Below, piece after piece: positions 42,944 through 51,902 of a stretch of 56,781 bases of DNA. The DNA lies in the NCBI RefSeq assembly GCF_007988825.1, contig NZ_BJUW01000017.1, positions 1 through 56,781 on the forward strand, in the 5' to 3' direction. The notes under the pieces are model-generated. The model was not told where the DNA came from, made no database searches, and saw only the letters and a list, made by a program, of their open reading frames with translations. A program made the position numbers and the translations under genes. Every line of letters begins with the position of its first letter. Positions within the stretch are counted from its first letter, which is position 1. This stretch comes from Microbacterium aerolatum. Its GTDB lineage: Bacteria; Actinomycetota; Actinomycetes; Actinomycetales; Microbacteriaceae.

Positions 42944-44230
42944 GTGGCCCTCATTGTGCAGAAGTACGGCGGCTCGTCCGTAGCCGACGCCGAGAGCATC
43001 AAGCGCGTCGCCAAGCGCATCGTCGACACCCGGCGCGCAGGGCACGACGTCGTCGTCGCCGTGAGCGCGATGGGTGACACCACCGACGAGCTGCTCGACC
43101 TCGCGAACGAGGTCGCGCCCATCCCCGCTCCGCGCGAGATGGACATGCTGCTCTCCAGCGGAGAGCGCATCTCGATGGCGCTGCTGGCCATGGCGATCCA
43201 CTCCATGGGCTTCGACGCACGCTCATTCACCGGCAGCCAGGCCGGCATGATCACCGACGACCACCACGGGTCGGCGCGCATCGTCGATGTGACTCCGGTG
43301 CGACTGCGCGAGGCGCTGGACGAGGGTGCGATCGTGATCGTCGCCGGTTTCCAGGGCTTCAATCGCGACACCCGCGACATCACCACGCTCGGCCGCGGCG
43401 GCTCCGACACGACCGCCGTCGCGCTCGCCGCCGCACTCAAGGCCGACGTGTGCGAGATCTACAGCGACGTCGACGGCATCTTCACCGCCGACCCGCGTGT
43501 GATCCCGCAGGCACAGAAGCTCGACCACGTCTCGAGCGAGGAGATGCTCGAGCTCGCAGCCAACGGCGCGAAGGTGCTGTACATCCGCGCCGTCGAGTTC
43601 GCGCGCCGGCACGGCGTGCTCATCCACGCTCGCTCGACGTTCTCGTCGAGCGAGGGCACCTACGTTCTGGGCGAGGGCATGAAGAACCCGCGCGAAGCTG
43701 AGGGAGAAGTCATGGAAGAACCGATCGTCGCCGGAGTCGCCACCGACAAGGGCCAGGCCAAGATCACCGTGGTGGGCGTGCCCGACGTGCCCGGCAAGGC
43801 CGCCGAGATCTTCAAGATCATCGCGAAGTCGGGCGCGAACGTCGACATGATCGTGCAGAACGTGTCGGCCGCCGCGACCGGTCGCGCGGACATCTCCTTC
43901 ACCCTGCCCAAGGCCGATGCTTCTGTCGCACTCAAGGCGCTCGCGGCGGAACAGGACGAGGTCGGCTTCGACAGCCTGATCCACGACGACCAGATCGGGA
44001 AGCTGTCGGTGGTCGGCGCGGGCATGCGCGTGCACTCCGGCGTCTCGGCGACCCTGTTCGAGGCGCTGTCGACCGCCGGTATCAACATCGAGATGATCTC
44101 GACCTCCGAGATCCGCATCTCGGTCGTGCTGCGCGACACCGATCTCGCCGACGCCGCCCGCATCGTGCACACGGCCTACGGGCTCGACGGCGAGGACGAA
44201 GCCGTCGTGCACGCCGGCACCGGCCGCTGA
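42944..44230 (+). CDS. lysC: Aspartate kinase, alpha subunit (full length)
   Basis: A 428-residue kinase phosphorylating aspartate, the first step to lysine, threonine, methionine and diaminopimelate. The amino acid kinase domain (1-250) begins [20 protein letters not shown] and includes [20 protein letters not shown] plus [11 protein letters not shown]. Two ACT domains occupy the C-terminal 170 residues and give feedback control. GTG 42944 follows GGGAG. It carries an in-frame internal start at 43712 for a separate beta subunit, as in Corynebacterium. asd follows after a 134-bp gap containing a dispersed repeat. Confidence 0.95.
   Translation: MALIVQKYGGSSVADAESIKRVAKRIVDTRRAGHDVVVAVSAMGDTTDELLDLANEVAPIPAPREMDMLLSSGERISMALLAMAIHSMGFDARSFTGSQAGMITDDHHGSARIVDVTPVRLREALDEGAIVIVAGFQGFNRDTRDITTLGRGGSDTTAVALAAALKADVCEIYSDVDGIFTADPRVIPQAQKLDHVSSEEMLELAANGAKVLYIRAVEFARRHGVLIHARSTFSSSEGTYVLGEGMKNPREAEGEVMEEPIVAGVATDKGQAKITVVGVPDVPGKAAEIFKIIAKSGANVDMIVQNVSAAATGRADISFTLPKADASVALKALAAEQDEVGFDSLIHDDQIGKLSVVGAGMRVHSGVSATLFEALSTAGINIEMISTSEIRISVVLRDTDLADAARIVHTAYGLDGEDEAVVHAGTGR
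43712..44230 (+). CDS. lysC: Aspartate kinase beta subunit from internal in-frame start
   Basis: An ATG at codon 257 of lysC ([15 protein letters not shown]) is preceded by AGGGAGA at 43701-43707, giving a 172-residue product made of both ACT domains. In Corynebacterium glutamicum the alpha2-beta2 enzyme has a beta subunit of 172 residues made the same way. The internal Shine-Dalgarno is seen directly; production of the protein is inferred from the family. Confidence 0.75.
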   Translation: MEEPIVAGVATDKGQAKITVVGVPDVPGKAAEIFKIIAKSGANVDMIVQNVSAAATGRADISFTLPKADASVALKALAAEQDEVGFDSLIHDDQIGKLSVVGAGMRVHSGVSATLFEALSTAGINIEMISTSEIRISVVLRDTDLADAARIVHTAYGLDGEDEAVVHAGTGR

Positions 44231-44237
44231 TCTTTTC

Positions 44238-44259
44238 GGCCCCTGAGCCTGTCGAAGGG
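44238..44259. repeat. Dispersed 22-bp repeat, copy 2 (lysC-asd gap)
   Basis: GGCCCCTGAGCCTGTCGAAG plus GG is the reverse complement of 15305-15326 with two differences. It lies 8 bp after the lysC stop, in non-coding DNA. Confidence 0.7.
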
Positions 44260-44262
44260 TAG

Positions 44263-45435
<1,173 letters not shown>

Positions 45436-45478
45436 CCCAGCCCGCCCTCCCGCACGCCTCGCTCCCACGCGACGCCCG

Positions 45479-45545
45479 CGAGATTGCATTCCGCGGATGA
45501 GGTCGCGGCAATTTCCGGGCATCTCGTCCGCGGGATGCAATCTCG
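45479..45545. repeat. 67-bp inverted-repeat element, copy 1
   Basis: Two 23-nt arms (45479-45501 and 45523-45545; left arm CGAGATTGCATTCCGCGGAT plus GAG) flank a 21-nt loop. In + strand RNA all 23 positions pair, two as G-U. The same layout with arms of the same length and the same loop length recurs at 49887-49953. Confidence 0.85.
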
Positions 45546-45574
45546 GCGTGGTTCGACGCCTCGGGCAGGCGAAC

Positions 45575-45580
45575 TAGGAT
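45575..45580 (+). promoter_or_regulatory. -10 element (TAGGAT) for mqo, leaderless type
   Basis: TAGGAT lies 6 nt before the GTG at 45587. Confidence 0.55.
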
Positions 45581-45586
45581 GGACGA

Positions 45587-47056
45587 GTGACTGAATCCGT
45601 CGACGTCGTCCTCATCGGTGGTGGCATCATGAGCGCCACCCTGGGCACTCTGCTGCACGAATTGCAGCCGGACTGGAAGATCGTCGCCTTCGAGCGGCTG
45701 TCCGATGTGGCCCAGGAAAGCTCGAACCCGTGGAACAACGCGGGCACCGGCCACGCGGCCCTCTGCGAGCTGAACTACATGCCGCAGACCGACGGGCCGC
45801 TGGATCCTGCCAAGGCGATCTCGATCAACGAGCAGTTCCAGCAGAGCCGTCAGTTCTGGTCCTCGCTTGTCGAGAAGGGCGTACTCGACGCGCCCTCGAC
45901 CTTCATCAACGCCACTCCGCACATGACCTTCGTGCGCGGCGAGAAGGACGTCGCCTACCTCAAGGACCGCTACGAGGTGCTCAAGAAGGAGCCGCTGTTC
46001 GAGGGCATCCAGTTCAGCGAGGACTCCCGCGTCATCAACCAGTGGGCGCCCCTGCTCATGCAGAAGCGCCGCAAGGGCGAGCCCTTCGCCGCCACGCGCG
46101 TTCCGGCCGGCACGGACGTCGACTTCGGCGCGCTCACCCATCAGCTCTTCGACCACCTGCAGGATGCCGGCACCCAGGTGCTCACCAACCACGAGGTCCG
46201 TTCGCTGAAGAAGCAGAAGGACGGCAGCTGGAACATCAAGTACCGCAACGCGCTCGGCCACACCCCGGGACGACTGAACGCGAAGTTCGTGTTCGTCGGT
46301 GCTGGCGGATGGGCGCTCAAGCTGCTGCAGCGCTCCGGCATCCCTGAGATCAAGGGCTACGGCGTCTTCCCGATCGGCGGTCAGTTCCTGAAGACCACCA
46401 ACCCTGCGGTCGTCTCGCAGCACAAGGCGAAGGTGTACTCGCAGGCATCCGTCGGTGCCCCGCCGATGTCGGTGCCGCACCTGGACACCCGCGTCGTCGA
46501 CGGCGAGGCATCGCTGCTGTTCGGGCCGTTCGCGACCTTCAGTCCGAAGTTCCTCAAGAACGGCTCGATCCTCGACATCGTCTCGCAGGTGCGCACGCAC
46601 AACCTGTGGCCGATGCTGAGGGTCGCGTTCGCCAACCCGGACCTCATCACCTATCTGCTCGGCGAGCTGACCAAGACGCACGGCAAGAAGGTCGACAGCC
46701 TGCGTGCGTTCATGCCGACCGCGAAGGACGAGGACTGGACGCTGATCCAGGCCGGCCAGCGCGCCCAGGTCATGAAGAAGGACCCGAAGAAGGGCGGCGT
46801 GCTGCAGTTCGGCACCGAGGTCGTCTCGGCGGCCGACGGATCGATCGCTGGGCTCCTCGGAGCCTCTCCCGGAGCCTCCACCGCCGTGCCGATCATGCTC
46901 CAGCTGCTGAAGAGCTGCTTCCCCGAGCAGTACGGTGCATGGGAGCCGACGCTGCGCGATCTCATCCCGACGTACGGCCAGAAGCTGAATGAGGACCCGG
47001 CCGCAGCCGACGAGTCGATGTCGGCGACCGCCGACGCCCTGAACATCGCGAAGTGA
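45587..47056 (+). CDS. mqo: Malate:quinone oxidoreductase
   Basis: A 489-residue FAD enzyme at the inner face of the membrane that oxidises malate to oxaloacetate and reduces quinone. The dinucleotide-binding start is VVLIGGGIMSATLGTLLHEL, followed by NNAGTGHAALCELNYMPQ, INEQFQQSRQFWSSLV and GAGGWALKLLQRSGIPEIKG, and GASPGASTAVPIMLQLLKSC near the end; all are typical of MQO. It gives the TCA cycle a quinone-linked malate step, widespread in actinobacteria. tdk starts 9 bp after its stop. Confidence 0.95.
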   Translation: MTESVDVVLIGGGIMSATLGTLLHELQPDWKIVAFERLSDVAQESSNPWNNAGTGHAALCELNYMPQTDGPLDPAKAISINEQFQQSRQFWSSLVEKGVLDAPSTFINATPHMTFVRGEKDVAYLKDRYEVLKKEPLFEGIQFSEDSRVINQWAPLLMQKRRKGEPFAATRVPAGTDVDFGALTHQLFDHLQDAGTQVLTNHEVRSLKKQKDGSWNIKYRNALGHTPGRLNAKFVFVGAGGWALKLLQRSGIPEIKGYGVFPIGGQFLKTTNPAVVSQHKAKVYSQASVGAPPMSVPHLDTRVVDGEASLLFGPFATFSPKFLKNGSILDIVSQVRTHNLWPMLRVAFANPDLITYLLGELTKTHGKKVDSLRAFMPTAKDEDWTLIQAGQRAQVMKKDPKKGGVLQFGTEVVSAADGSIAGLLGASPGASTAVPIMLQLLKSCFPEQYGAWEPTLRDLIPTYGQKLNEDPAAADESMSATADALNIAK

Positions 47057-47065
47057 CCCGGCGCC

Positions 47066-47722
47066 GTGGCGAAGCTGTACTTCCGCTACGGGGCGATGAA
47101 CTCCGGCAAGTCCACGGCGCTGCTGCAGGTCGCGTACAACTATGAGGAGCGCGGCCAGCAGGTGCTGCTGGCCAAGCCCGAGATCGACACCAAGGGCGCC
47201 GCGCAGATCGAGAGCCGCCTGGGCGTGACCCGTCAGGTCGACTTCCTGATCCCGGCAGGCGGTGACGCGCGCGCCCTGTTCCGGCAGGAACGCGAACGCC
47301 TGCGGCAGCGCAGCACCGAGGGCCTGATCCCCGCCGAGCCGGCAGACGTCGCCTGCCTGCTGGTCGATGAGGCGCAGTTCCTCACCGCGGAGCAGGTCGA
47401 TGACCTGTTCCGGATCGCGGTGGAGGACGGCATCCCGGTGATGGCCTACGGAATCCGCAACGACTTCCTCACGCACGCGTTCCCCGGCTCTGCGCGCCTG
47501 CTGGCGATCGCGCACTCGCTGGAGGAGATGAAGACGATCTGCCGCTGCGGGCGCAAGGCGGTCTTCAACGGCCGCGTCGTCGGAGGACGCTTCGTCTTCG
47601 ACGGCGATCAGGTCGCGATCGACGAGGCTGCCACAGGGGCGGCGGCCGCGACCGACGTCGTCACCTATGAATCGCTGTGCGGGCACTGCTACCTCGAGGA
47701 GTCCGCCGGGCGACTGGGCTGA
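47066..47722 (+). CDS. tdk: Thymidine kinase
   Basis: A 218-residue type II thymidine kinase for salvage of thymidine. The P-loop is YGAMNSGKSTALLQVA, the Walker B-like segment is CLLVDEAQFLTAEQVD with the catalytic Glu region, the lasso and nucleoside site include AYGIRNDFL, and the zinc-binding cysteines are in CRCGRKAVF and CGHCYLEE. The GTG start lies 9 bp after mqo, so the two are probably co-transcribed although functionally unrelated. DNA after the stop contains dispersed repeat units. Confidence 0.93.
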   Translation: MAKLYFRYGAMNSGKSTALLQVAYNYEERGQQVLLAKPEIDTKGAAQIESRLGVTRQVDFLIPAGGDARALFRQERERLRQRSTEGLIPAEPADVACLLVDEAQFLTAEQVDDLFRIAVEDGIPVMAYGIRNDFLTHAFPGSARLLAIAHSLEEMKTICRCGRKAVFNGRVVGGRFVFDGDQVAIDEAATGAAAATDVVTYESLCGHCYLEESAGRLG

Positions 47723-47735
47723 GGCGGCGGCGTCG

Positions 47736-47793
47736 ACTCGCCTGCGGCTCGCTCAACCCGCTTCGTCGCGACTGCGGCTCGCTCAACGACCCG
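47736..47793. repeat. Dispersed repeat units between tdk and lldR
   Basis: CTGCGGCTCGCTCAAC occurs twice 30 bp apart (47742-47757 and 47772-47787). The block 47736-47767 matches 37769-37800, and 47775-47793 is the exact reverse complement of 37934-37952. Both matches lie in dnaX. Confidence 0.75.
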
Positions 47794-47838
47794 CGGGGTG
47801 GATACGTTCGCCCGACGTCCCGCGCTGACGTTACGGTT

Positions 47839-47879
47839 TTGCGTGGTCTGACCACGCGCGCTACCCTGTGGTCAGACCA
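47839..47879 (+). promoter_or_regulatory. lldR-lldD promoter with two FadR/LldR-type operators
   Basis: TTGCGT (47839-47844), a 17-nt spacer and TACCCT (47862-47867) form the promoter. Operator 1, TGGTCTGACCA (47844-47854), fills the spacer; operator 2, TGGTCAGACCA (47869-47879), covers the predicted start. Both fit the TNGTNNNACNA pattern of FadR-subfamily GntR regulators, and their centres are 25 bp apart. Confidence 0.75.
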
Positions 47880-47890
47880 CAGGAGGAGTA

Positions 47891-48598
47891 ATGGCGGAGC
47901 GCGCCTGGCAACTGGTGCTCGAGCAGGTCGAGCGCGACCTCCTCGACGGCCGCCTCGGCCCCGGTGACCGGCTACCCTCCGAGCGTGAGCTCTCCGCCGA
48001 CCTCGGCGTCGGTCGCTCCAGCGTACGCGAGGCGTTCCGCGTCCTCGAGGTGATGGGGCTGATCCGCACCGCGACCGGCTCAGGGCCCACGTCAGGGGCG
48101 ATCGTGATCGCCACGCCCACGGGTGGCCTCTCTGCTCTCATGCGGCTGCAGGTGGCCGCACAGGGCTTCCCGCTGACGGATGTCGTGCAGACCCGCCTCG
48201 TGCTGGAGGACACCGTCGCGGCATCCCTCGCCTCCGATCCGACACGCGACACCGCCGACGCGCACCGCATCCTCGACGCCATGGATGCCGGCGACCTCAC
48301 CGCCGCGGAGTTCCTCGCCCTCGACGCCCAGCTGCATCTCGCGCTGGCCGAGTCGAGCGGCAACACTGTGATCGCCGCGATGATGGCGGGGCTGCGCACC
48401 TCCATCGAGTCCTATGTGCTCACCGGATCCGAGCAGATCCGCGACTGGGATGCCATGACCTCGCGACTGCGCGCGGAGCACCGCGCGATCGTCACCGCCA
48501 TCGACGCCGGCGATGCGGATGCTGCGCGCACCCGCGTCCGCGCACACATCACCGGCTACTACACCGCCGCCGGGCTGACGCCCGGCACTGAAGACTGA
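47891..48598 (+). CDS. lldR: FadR-family GntR regulator of lactate use (LldR)
   Basis: A 235-residue regulator. The winged helix-turn-helix (about 8-70) includes [20 protein letters not shown] and [19 protein letters not shown], and the all-helical FCD effector domain (about 85-225) has metal-ligand type residues in [15 protein letters not shown] and [24 protein letters not shown] precedes the ATG, and the predicted leader is only about 17 nt. It is the first gene of an operon with the lactate oxidase-family gene and has two operators in its own promoter. Release by L-lactate is known for LldR relatives and is inferred here. Confidence 0.9.
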   Translation: MAERAWQLVLEQVERDLLDGRLGPGDRLPSERELSADLGVGRSSVREAFRVLEVMGLIRTATGSGPTSGAIVIATPTGGLSALMRLQVAAQGFPLTDVVQTRLVLEDTVAASLASDPTRDTADAHRILDAMDAGDLTAAEFLALDAQLHLALAESSGNTVIAAMMAGLRTSIESYVLTGSEQIRDWDAMTSRLRAEHRAIVTAIDAGDADAARTRVRAHITGYYTAAGLTPGTED

Positions 48599-48608
48599 AG
48601 GAAACGCC

Positions 48609-49868
48609 ATGGTCCAGCGCCAACTGCCCAACCCCGTCGAGCTTCTCGAGCTGATGAAGTTCAAGAAGCCCGAGCTCGACGGTCGCAAGCGCCGCCTCGA
48701 GAGCGCGCTCACGATCGCCGACCTGCGACTGATCGCGAAGCGCCGGACGCCCAAGGCCGCCTTCGACTACACCGATGGCTCGGCCGAGGGGGAGATCTCG
48801 CTCACCCGCGCTCGTCAGGCGTTCGAGGACGTCGAGTTCCATCCCGGCATCCTCAAGCCCGCGCCCGACGTCGACACGTCGGTCGACATCCTCGGGGGTC
48901 CCAGCGCCCTGCCGTTCGCCATCGCACCGACCGGATTCACGCGCCTCATGCAGACCGAGGGCGAGATCGCCGGAGCGGGTGCCGCGGCGGCCGCCGGAAT
49001 CCCTTTCACGCTCTCCACTCTCGGGACGACGTCGATCGAGGGCGTGAAGGCCGCCAACCCGCACGGGCGCAACTGGTTCCAGCTGTATGTCATGCGTGAC
49101 CGCGAGATCTCCTACGAGCTCACCCGCCGTGCCGCCGCAGCCGGTTTCGACACCCTGCACTTCACCGTCGACACCCCCGTCGCCGGGGCCCGCCTGCGGG
49201 ACAAGCGCAATGGATTCAGCATCCCGCCGCAGCTGACTCTGGGCACGATCATCAATGCGATCCCGCGTCCGTGGTGGTGGTTCGACTTCCTCACGACCCC
49301 GAAGCTCGAGTTCGCCTCGCTCAGCACCACCGGCGGCACCGTCGGCGAGCTGCTGGATGCCGCGATGGACCCCACGATCAGCTACGAGGACCTCGCCGTC
49401 ATCCGCGACCTGTGGCCCGGCAAGATCGTCATCAAGGGCGTCCAGAACGTCGAGGACTCGGTGCGGCTGCGTGACGCCGGCGTCGACGGCATCGTGCTGT
49501 CGAACCACGGCGGGCGTCAGCTGGATCGCGCGCCGATCCCGTTCCACCTGCTGCCGAGCGTGCGCAAGGCGGTCGGTGACGACTTCACCGTGATGATCGA
49601 CACCGGCATCATGAACGGCGCCGACATCGTGGCATCCGTGGCGCTCGGCGCCGACTTCACCCTCATCGGTCGCGCCTACCTGTACGGCCTGATGGCGGGA
49701 GGTCGGCAGGGCGTCGATCGCACCATTGCGATCCTGCGCACCGAGATCGAGCGCACCATGCGCCTGCTCGGCGTCGCATCGCTCGAGGAGCTCACCCCGG
49801 CGCATGTCACGCAGCTCGCGCGCCTGGTGCCCGTGACTCGCGACGCCGCGGAGGTCGCCGCGCGCTGA
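48609..49868 (+). CDS. lldD: FMN-dependent alpha-hydroxy acid dehydrogenase, probably L-lactate dehydrogenase
   Basis: A 419-residue FMN enzyme of the glycolate oxidase/lactate dehydrogenase family. Conserved parts are [20 protein letters not shown], the FMN site [71 protein letters not shown] and the catalytic [19 protein letters not shown] (His about 299), with [20 protein letters not shown] near the end. It likely passes electrons from L-lactate to quinone. It lies 10 bp after lldR. Related enzymes oxidise mandelate or glycolate, but the regulator points to lactate. Confidence 0.9.
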   Translation: MVQRQLPNPVELLELMKFKKPELDGRKRRLESALTIADLRLIAKRRTPKAAFDYTDGSAEGEISLTRARQAFEDVEFHPGILKPAPDVDTSVDILGGPSALPFAIAPTGFTRLMQTEGEIAGAGAAAAAGIPFTLSTLGTTSIEGVKAANPHGRNWFQLYVMRDREISYELTRRAAAAGFDTLHFTVDTPVAGARLRDKRNGFSIPPQLTLGTIINAIPRPWWWFDFLTTPKLEFASLSTTGGTVGELLDAAMDPTISYEDLAVIRDLWPGKIVIKGVQNVEDSVRLRDAGVDGIVLSNHGGRQLDRAPIPFHLLPSVRKAVGDDFTVMIDTGIMNGADIVASVALGADFTLIGRAYLYGLMAGGRQGVDRTIAILRTEIERTMRLLGVASLEELTPAHVTQLARLVPVTRDAAEVAAR

Positions 49869-49886
49869 GCGGCGCGTCCCCGCCTG

Positions 49887-49953
49887 CGAGACTGCATTCC
49901 GCGGACGACTTTGCGTGCAATGCGGCGCATCTCGTCCGCGGAATGCAATCTCG
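49887..49953. repeat. 67-bp inverted-repeat element, copy 2
   Basis: Arms 49887-49909 and 49931-49953 (23 nt, 21 pairs) flank a 21-nt loop with the same GCG-GCAAT-GCAT pattern as copy 1. The right arm is CTCGTCCGCGGAATGCAATC plus TCG. It lies between the convergent lldD and HAD genes. Confidence 0.85.
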
Positions 49954-49991
49954 ACGAGTGAGTTGGACGCGTGCGCGGGGCGGGACGCGGG

Positions 49992-50771
49992 TCAGGCCCG
50001 GGTCGCGCCCTGCGGCTGCAACGTCGGCAGCAGCGCGTCGAGCTCGTCGGCGGTGCCCACCCACCCGGTGACCGCGATCGAGCGGACGCCGAGCGCCAGC
50101 ACGGGGTAGTCGTTGCCGCCCTCATCGAGTCGGTCGCCGTAGAAGAGCATGTCCTCGAGGGGGATGCCGGTGTGCTCGGCGAGGGCTTTCATGCCGTAGG
50201 CCTTGTCGATGCCGGCACGGGTGATGTCGATCGACGTCGATCCGCCGGCGCGCACCTCCAGGTCGGGCAGCCGGGCCGCGACAGCGTCGCGCAGACGCAG
50301 GCGCTTGTGCCCGGTCGGATCCCAGGCGTGCTTCGCCTCACCCGGCGCCTTCTGCCCGAGCGCGGAGAACGTGATCTGCGAGCCACGATCCTCGAGGATG
50401 TCGCCCCAAGGATTCTGCTCCCAGAGGCCGAGGCGCTCGGCCTCTTCGCGCAGCGCCTGGAGGGCGGAGGCCTTCTCGGCGTCCGACAGATCGTGCGCGT
50501 AGACGGCTGCGAAGTCCTCGCCGTCGTGGCGCAGGTACCGGGTGCCGCATGTCGGCAGCAGGTGCAGGTGCGCGAGCTCCGTGGCATCCGCATCGCCCAG
50601 CCGGGCCACGACCTGTGAACGGAACTGCGTCTCGTTACCGCCGGAGATGATGGCGACCTCGACGACCCGCAGCAGCGCGCGCAGCTGCGCCGCGATGCGA
50701 GGATCGATCGCGCTCTTGGAGGCGGCGAGCGTGTCATCCAGGTCGAAGGCGACCAGGCGAGGTGAAGTCAT
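49992..50771 (-). CDS. HAD-IIB phosphatase, phosphomannomutase-like
   Basis: A 259-residue HAD superfamily protein. Motif I is LVAFDLDDTLAASKSAID, motif II lies in VAIISGGNETQF, and the C-terminal part has GGSTSIDITRAGIDKAYGM and MLFYGDRLDEGGNDYPVLAL, close to eukaryotic-type phosphomannomutases. ITFSALGQ in the cap also matches. Bacterial members may be sugar phosphatases or phosphohexomutases. I use ATG 50771 (MTSPRLVAF); frames further upstream run through the tRNA-Pro terminator and the tRNA itself. GGAG lies 8 nt upstream. Confidence 0.85.
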   Translation of the reverse strand: MTSPRLVAFDLDDTLAASKSAIDPRIAAQLRALLRVVEVAIISGGNETQFRSQVVARLGDADATELAHLHLLPTCGTRYLRHDGEDFAAVYAHDLSDAEKASALQALREEAERLGLWEQNPWGDILEDRGSQITFSALGQKAPGEAKHAWDPTGHKRLRLRDAVAARLPDLEVRAGGSTSIDITRAGIDKAYGMKALAEHTGIPLEDMLFYGDRLDEGGNDYPVLALGVRSIAVTGWVGTADELDALLPTLQPQGATRA

Positions 50772-50789
50772 GATGTCTCCAGGATATGG

Positions 50790-50819
50790 AAGAAGGCCGC
50801 CCCGGAGGGCGGCCTTCTT
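50790..50819 (-). terminator. Terminator after tRNA-Pro
   Basis: AAGAAGGCCGCCC (50790-50802) pairs perfectly with GGGCGGCCTTCTT (50807-50819) around a 4-nt loop. It separates tRNA-Pro from the downstream HAD gene on the same strand. Confidence 0.8.
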
Positions 50820-50826
50820 GCAACGG

Positions 50827-50900
<74 letters not shown>

Positions 50901-50960
50901 TTGCAACCGTTCGAGTCTACATCGAATCGGGTGCCGCACCGAATCGAGCGCCCGCGACGG

Positions 50961-51902
50961 TCACGCGGGCGTGTCCCGCGCCGTCAGCGTCAGCAACGTG
51001 GCCTCCGGACGGCACGCGAACCGCACCGGTGCGTAGATCGAATGACCGCAGCCGGCGCTGACGTTCAGCGGGATGCCGCGTTCCCCGTGCGTCCACGTGC
51101 TCAGCCCCTTGGCCTGCTTCAGCGGGATGTCGCAGTTCGCGACGATCGTGCCGTAGAACGGCAGGCACACCTGCCCGCCGTGCGTGTGGCCCCCGAAGAT
51201 CGCCTGCGCGCCGAGGTCGGTGAACGCGTTCAGCACACGCTGGTACGGCGCGTGTGTGACGCCGAGCAGGGGAGTGGCGGCATTCCGCGCACCGAGACCG
51301 GCGACAGCTCCCGGCAGCGCATCCAGGTCGTCCCAGTCACGGTGTGCGTCGTCGACTCCGAAGAAGTCGACGTCGCGCTCGCCGACCCGGACGCGCGCGG
51401 CGGAGTTGTTGAGGTCGGCCCAGCCGAGCTCCTCGCCGAGGAAGGCGTCCAGACCGGCGGTGTCGAGGTGATCGGGCTTCACATGCCGTTTCGAGGGGCC
51501 CGCGAAATATCGCAGCGGATTGCGCGGAGTCGGGCCGTGCACGTCATTCGAGCCGTGGACGAACACACCGGGAATGCCGGCGAACGGCTCGAACGCGCGG
51601 CGGATGCCGTCGAGTCCGTCTCGGTGACCGAGATTGTCGCCGGTGTTGACGATCAGGTCGGGTTCGAGATCGGCGAGGGATGCCAGCCAATCCTGCTTGC
51701 GGCGCTGCCACGGAGCCATATGCGCATCCGAGATGTGCAGCACGCGGAGCGGAGCGGAGCCTGCGGGGAGCGCCGCGGCTGTCGCCTCACGGACCGTGAA
51801 CAGGTAGCGCTCGATCCCGATGCCCCACACCGCACACGCGGCGCCGACGGCACCCACCGCGCCGAGCGCGATGAGGGCCGGGTGAGCGGAGCCCCTACTC
51901 AA
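50961..51902 (-). CDS. Membrane-anchored metallophosphoesterase (YkuE/YaeI type)
   Basis: A 313-residue calcineurin-like phosphoesterase. An N-terminal helix ([20 protein letters not shown]) anchors it, and the metal-binding motifs follow in order: [45 protein letters not shown] and [12 protein letters not shown]. All expected Asp, Asn and His ligands are present, though the Asn-His pair reads GSNDVHG. Family members act on membrane or cell-wall metabolites, for example UDP-diacylglucosamine. The start used is a TTG overlapping the PBP stop with no clear Shine-Dalgarno, so the true start may be a little downstream. It is probably co-transcribed with the PBP gene. Confidence 0.87.
   Translation of the reverse strand: MSRGSAHPALIALGAVGAVGAACAVWGIGIERYLFTVREATAAALPAGSAPLRVLHISDAHMAPWQRRKQDWLASLADLEPDLIVNTGDNLGHRDGLDGIRRAFEPFAGIPGVFVHGSNDVHGPTPRNPLRYFAGPSKRHVKPDHLDTAGLDAFLGEELGWADLNNSAARVRVGERDVDFFGVDDAHRDWDDLDALPGAVAGLGARNAATPLLGVTHAPYQRVLNAFTDLGAQAIFGGHTHGGQVCLPFYGTIVANCDIPLKQAKGLSTWTHGERGIPLNVSAGCGHSIYAPVRFACRPEATLLTLTARDTPA

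Noticed and set aside
45479..49953. The two 67-bp hairpin copies as ends of a composite transposon enclosing mqo, tdk and lldRD
   Set aside because: Each copy is a complete internal palindrome, there is no transposase, and the enclosed genes have host-like composition.
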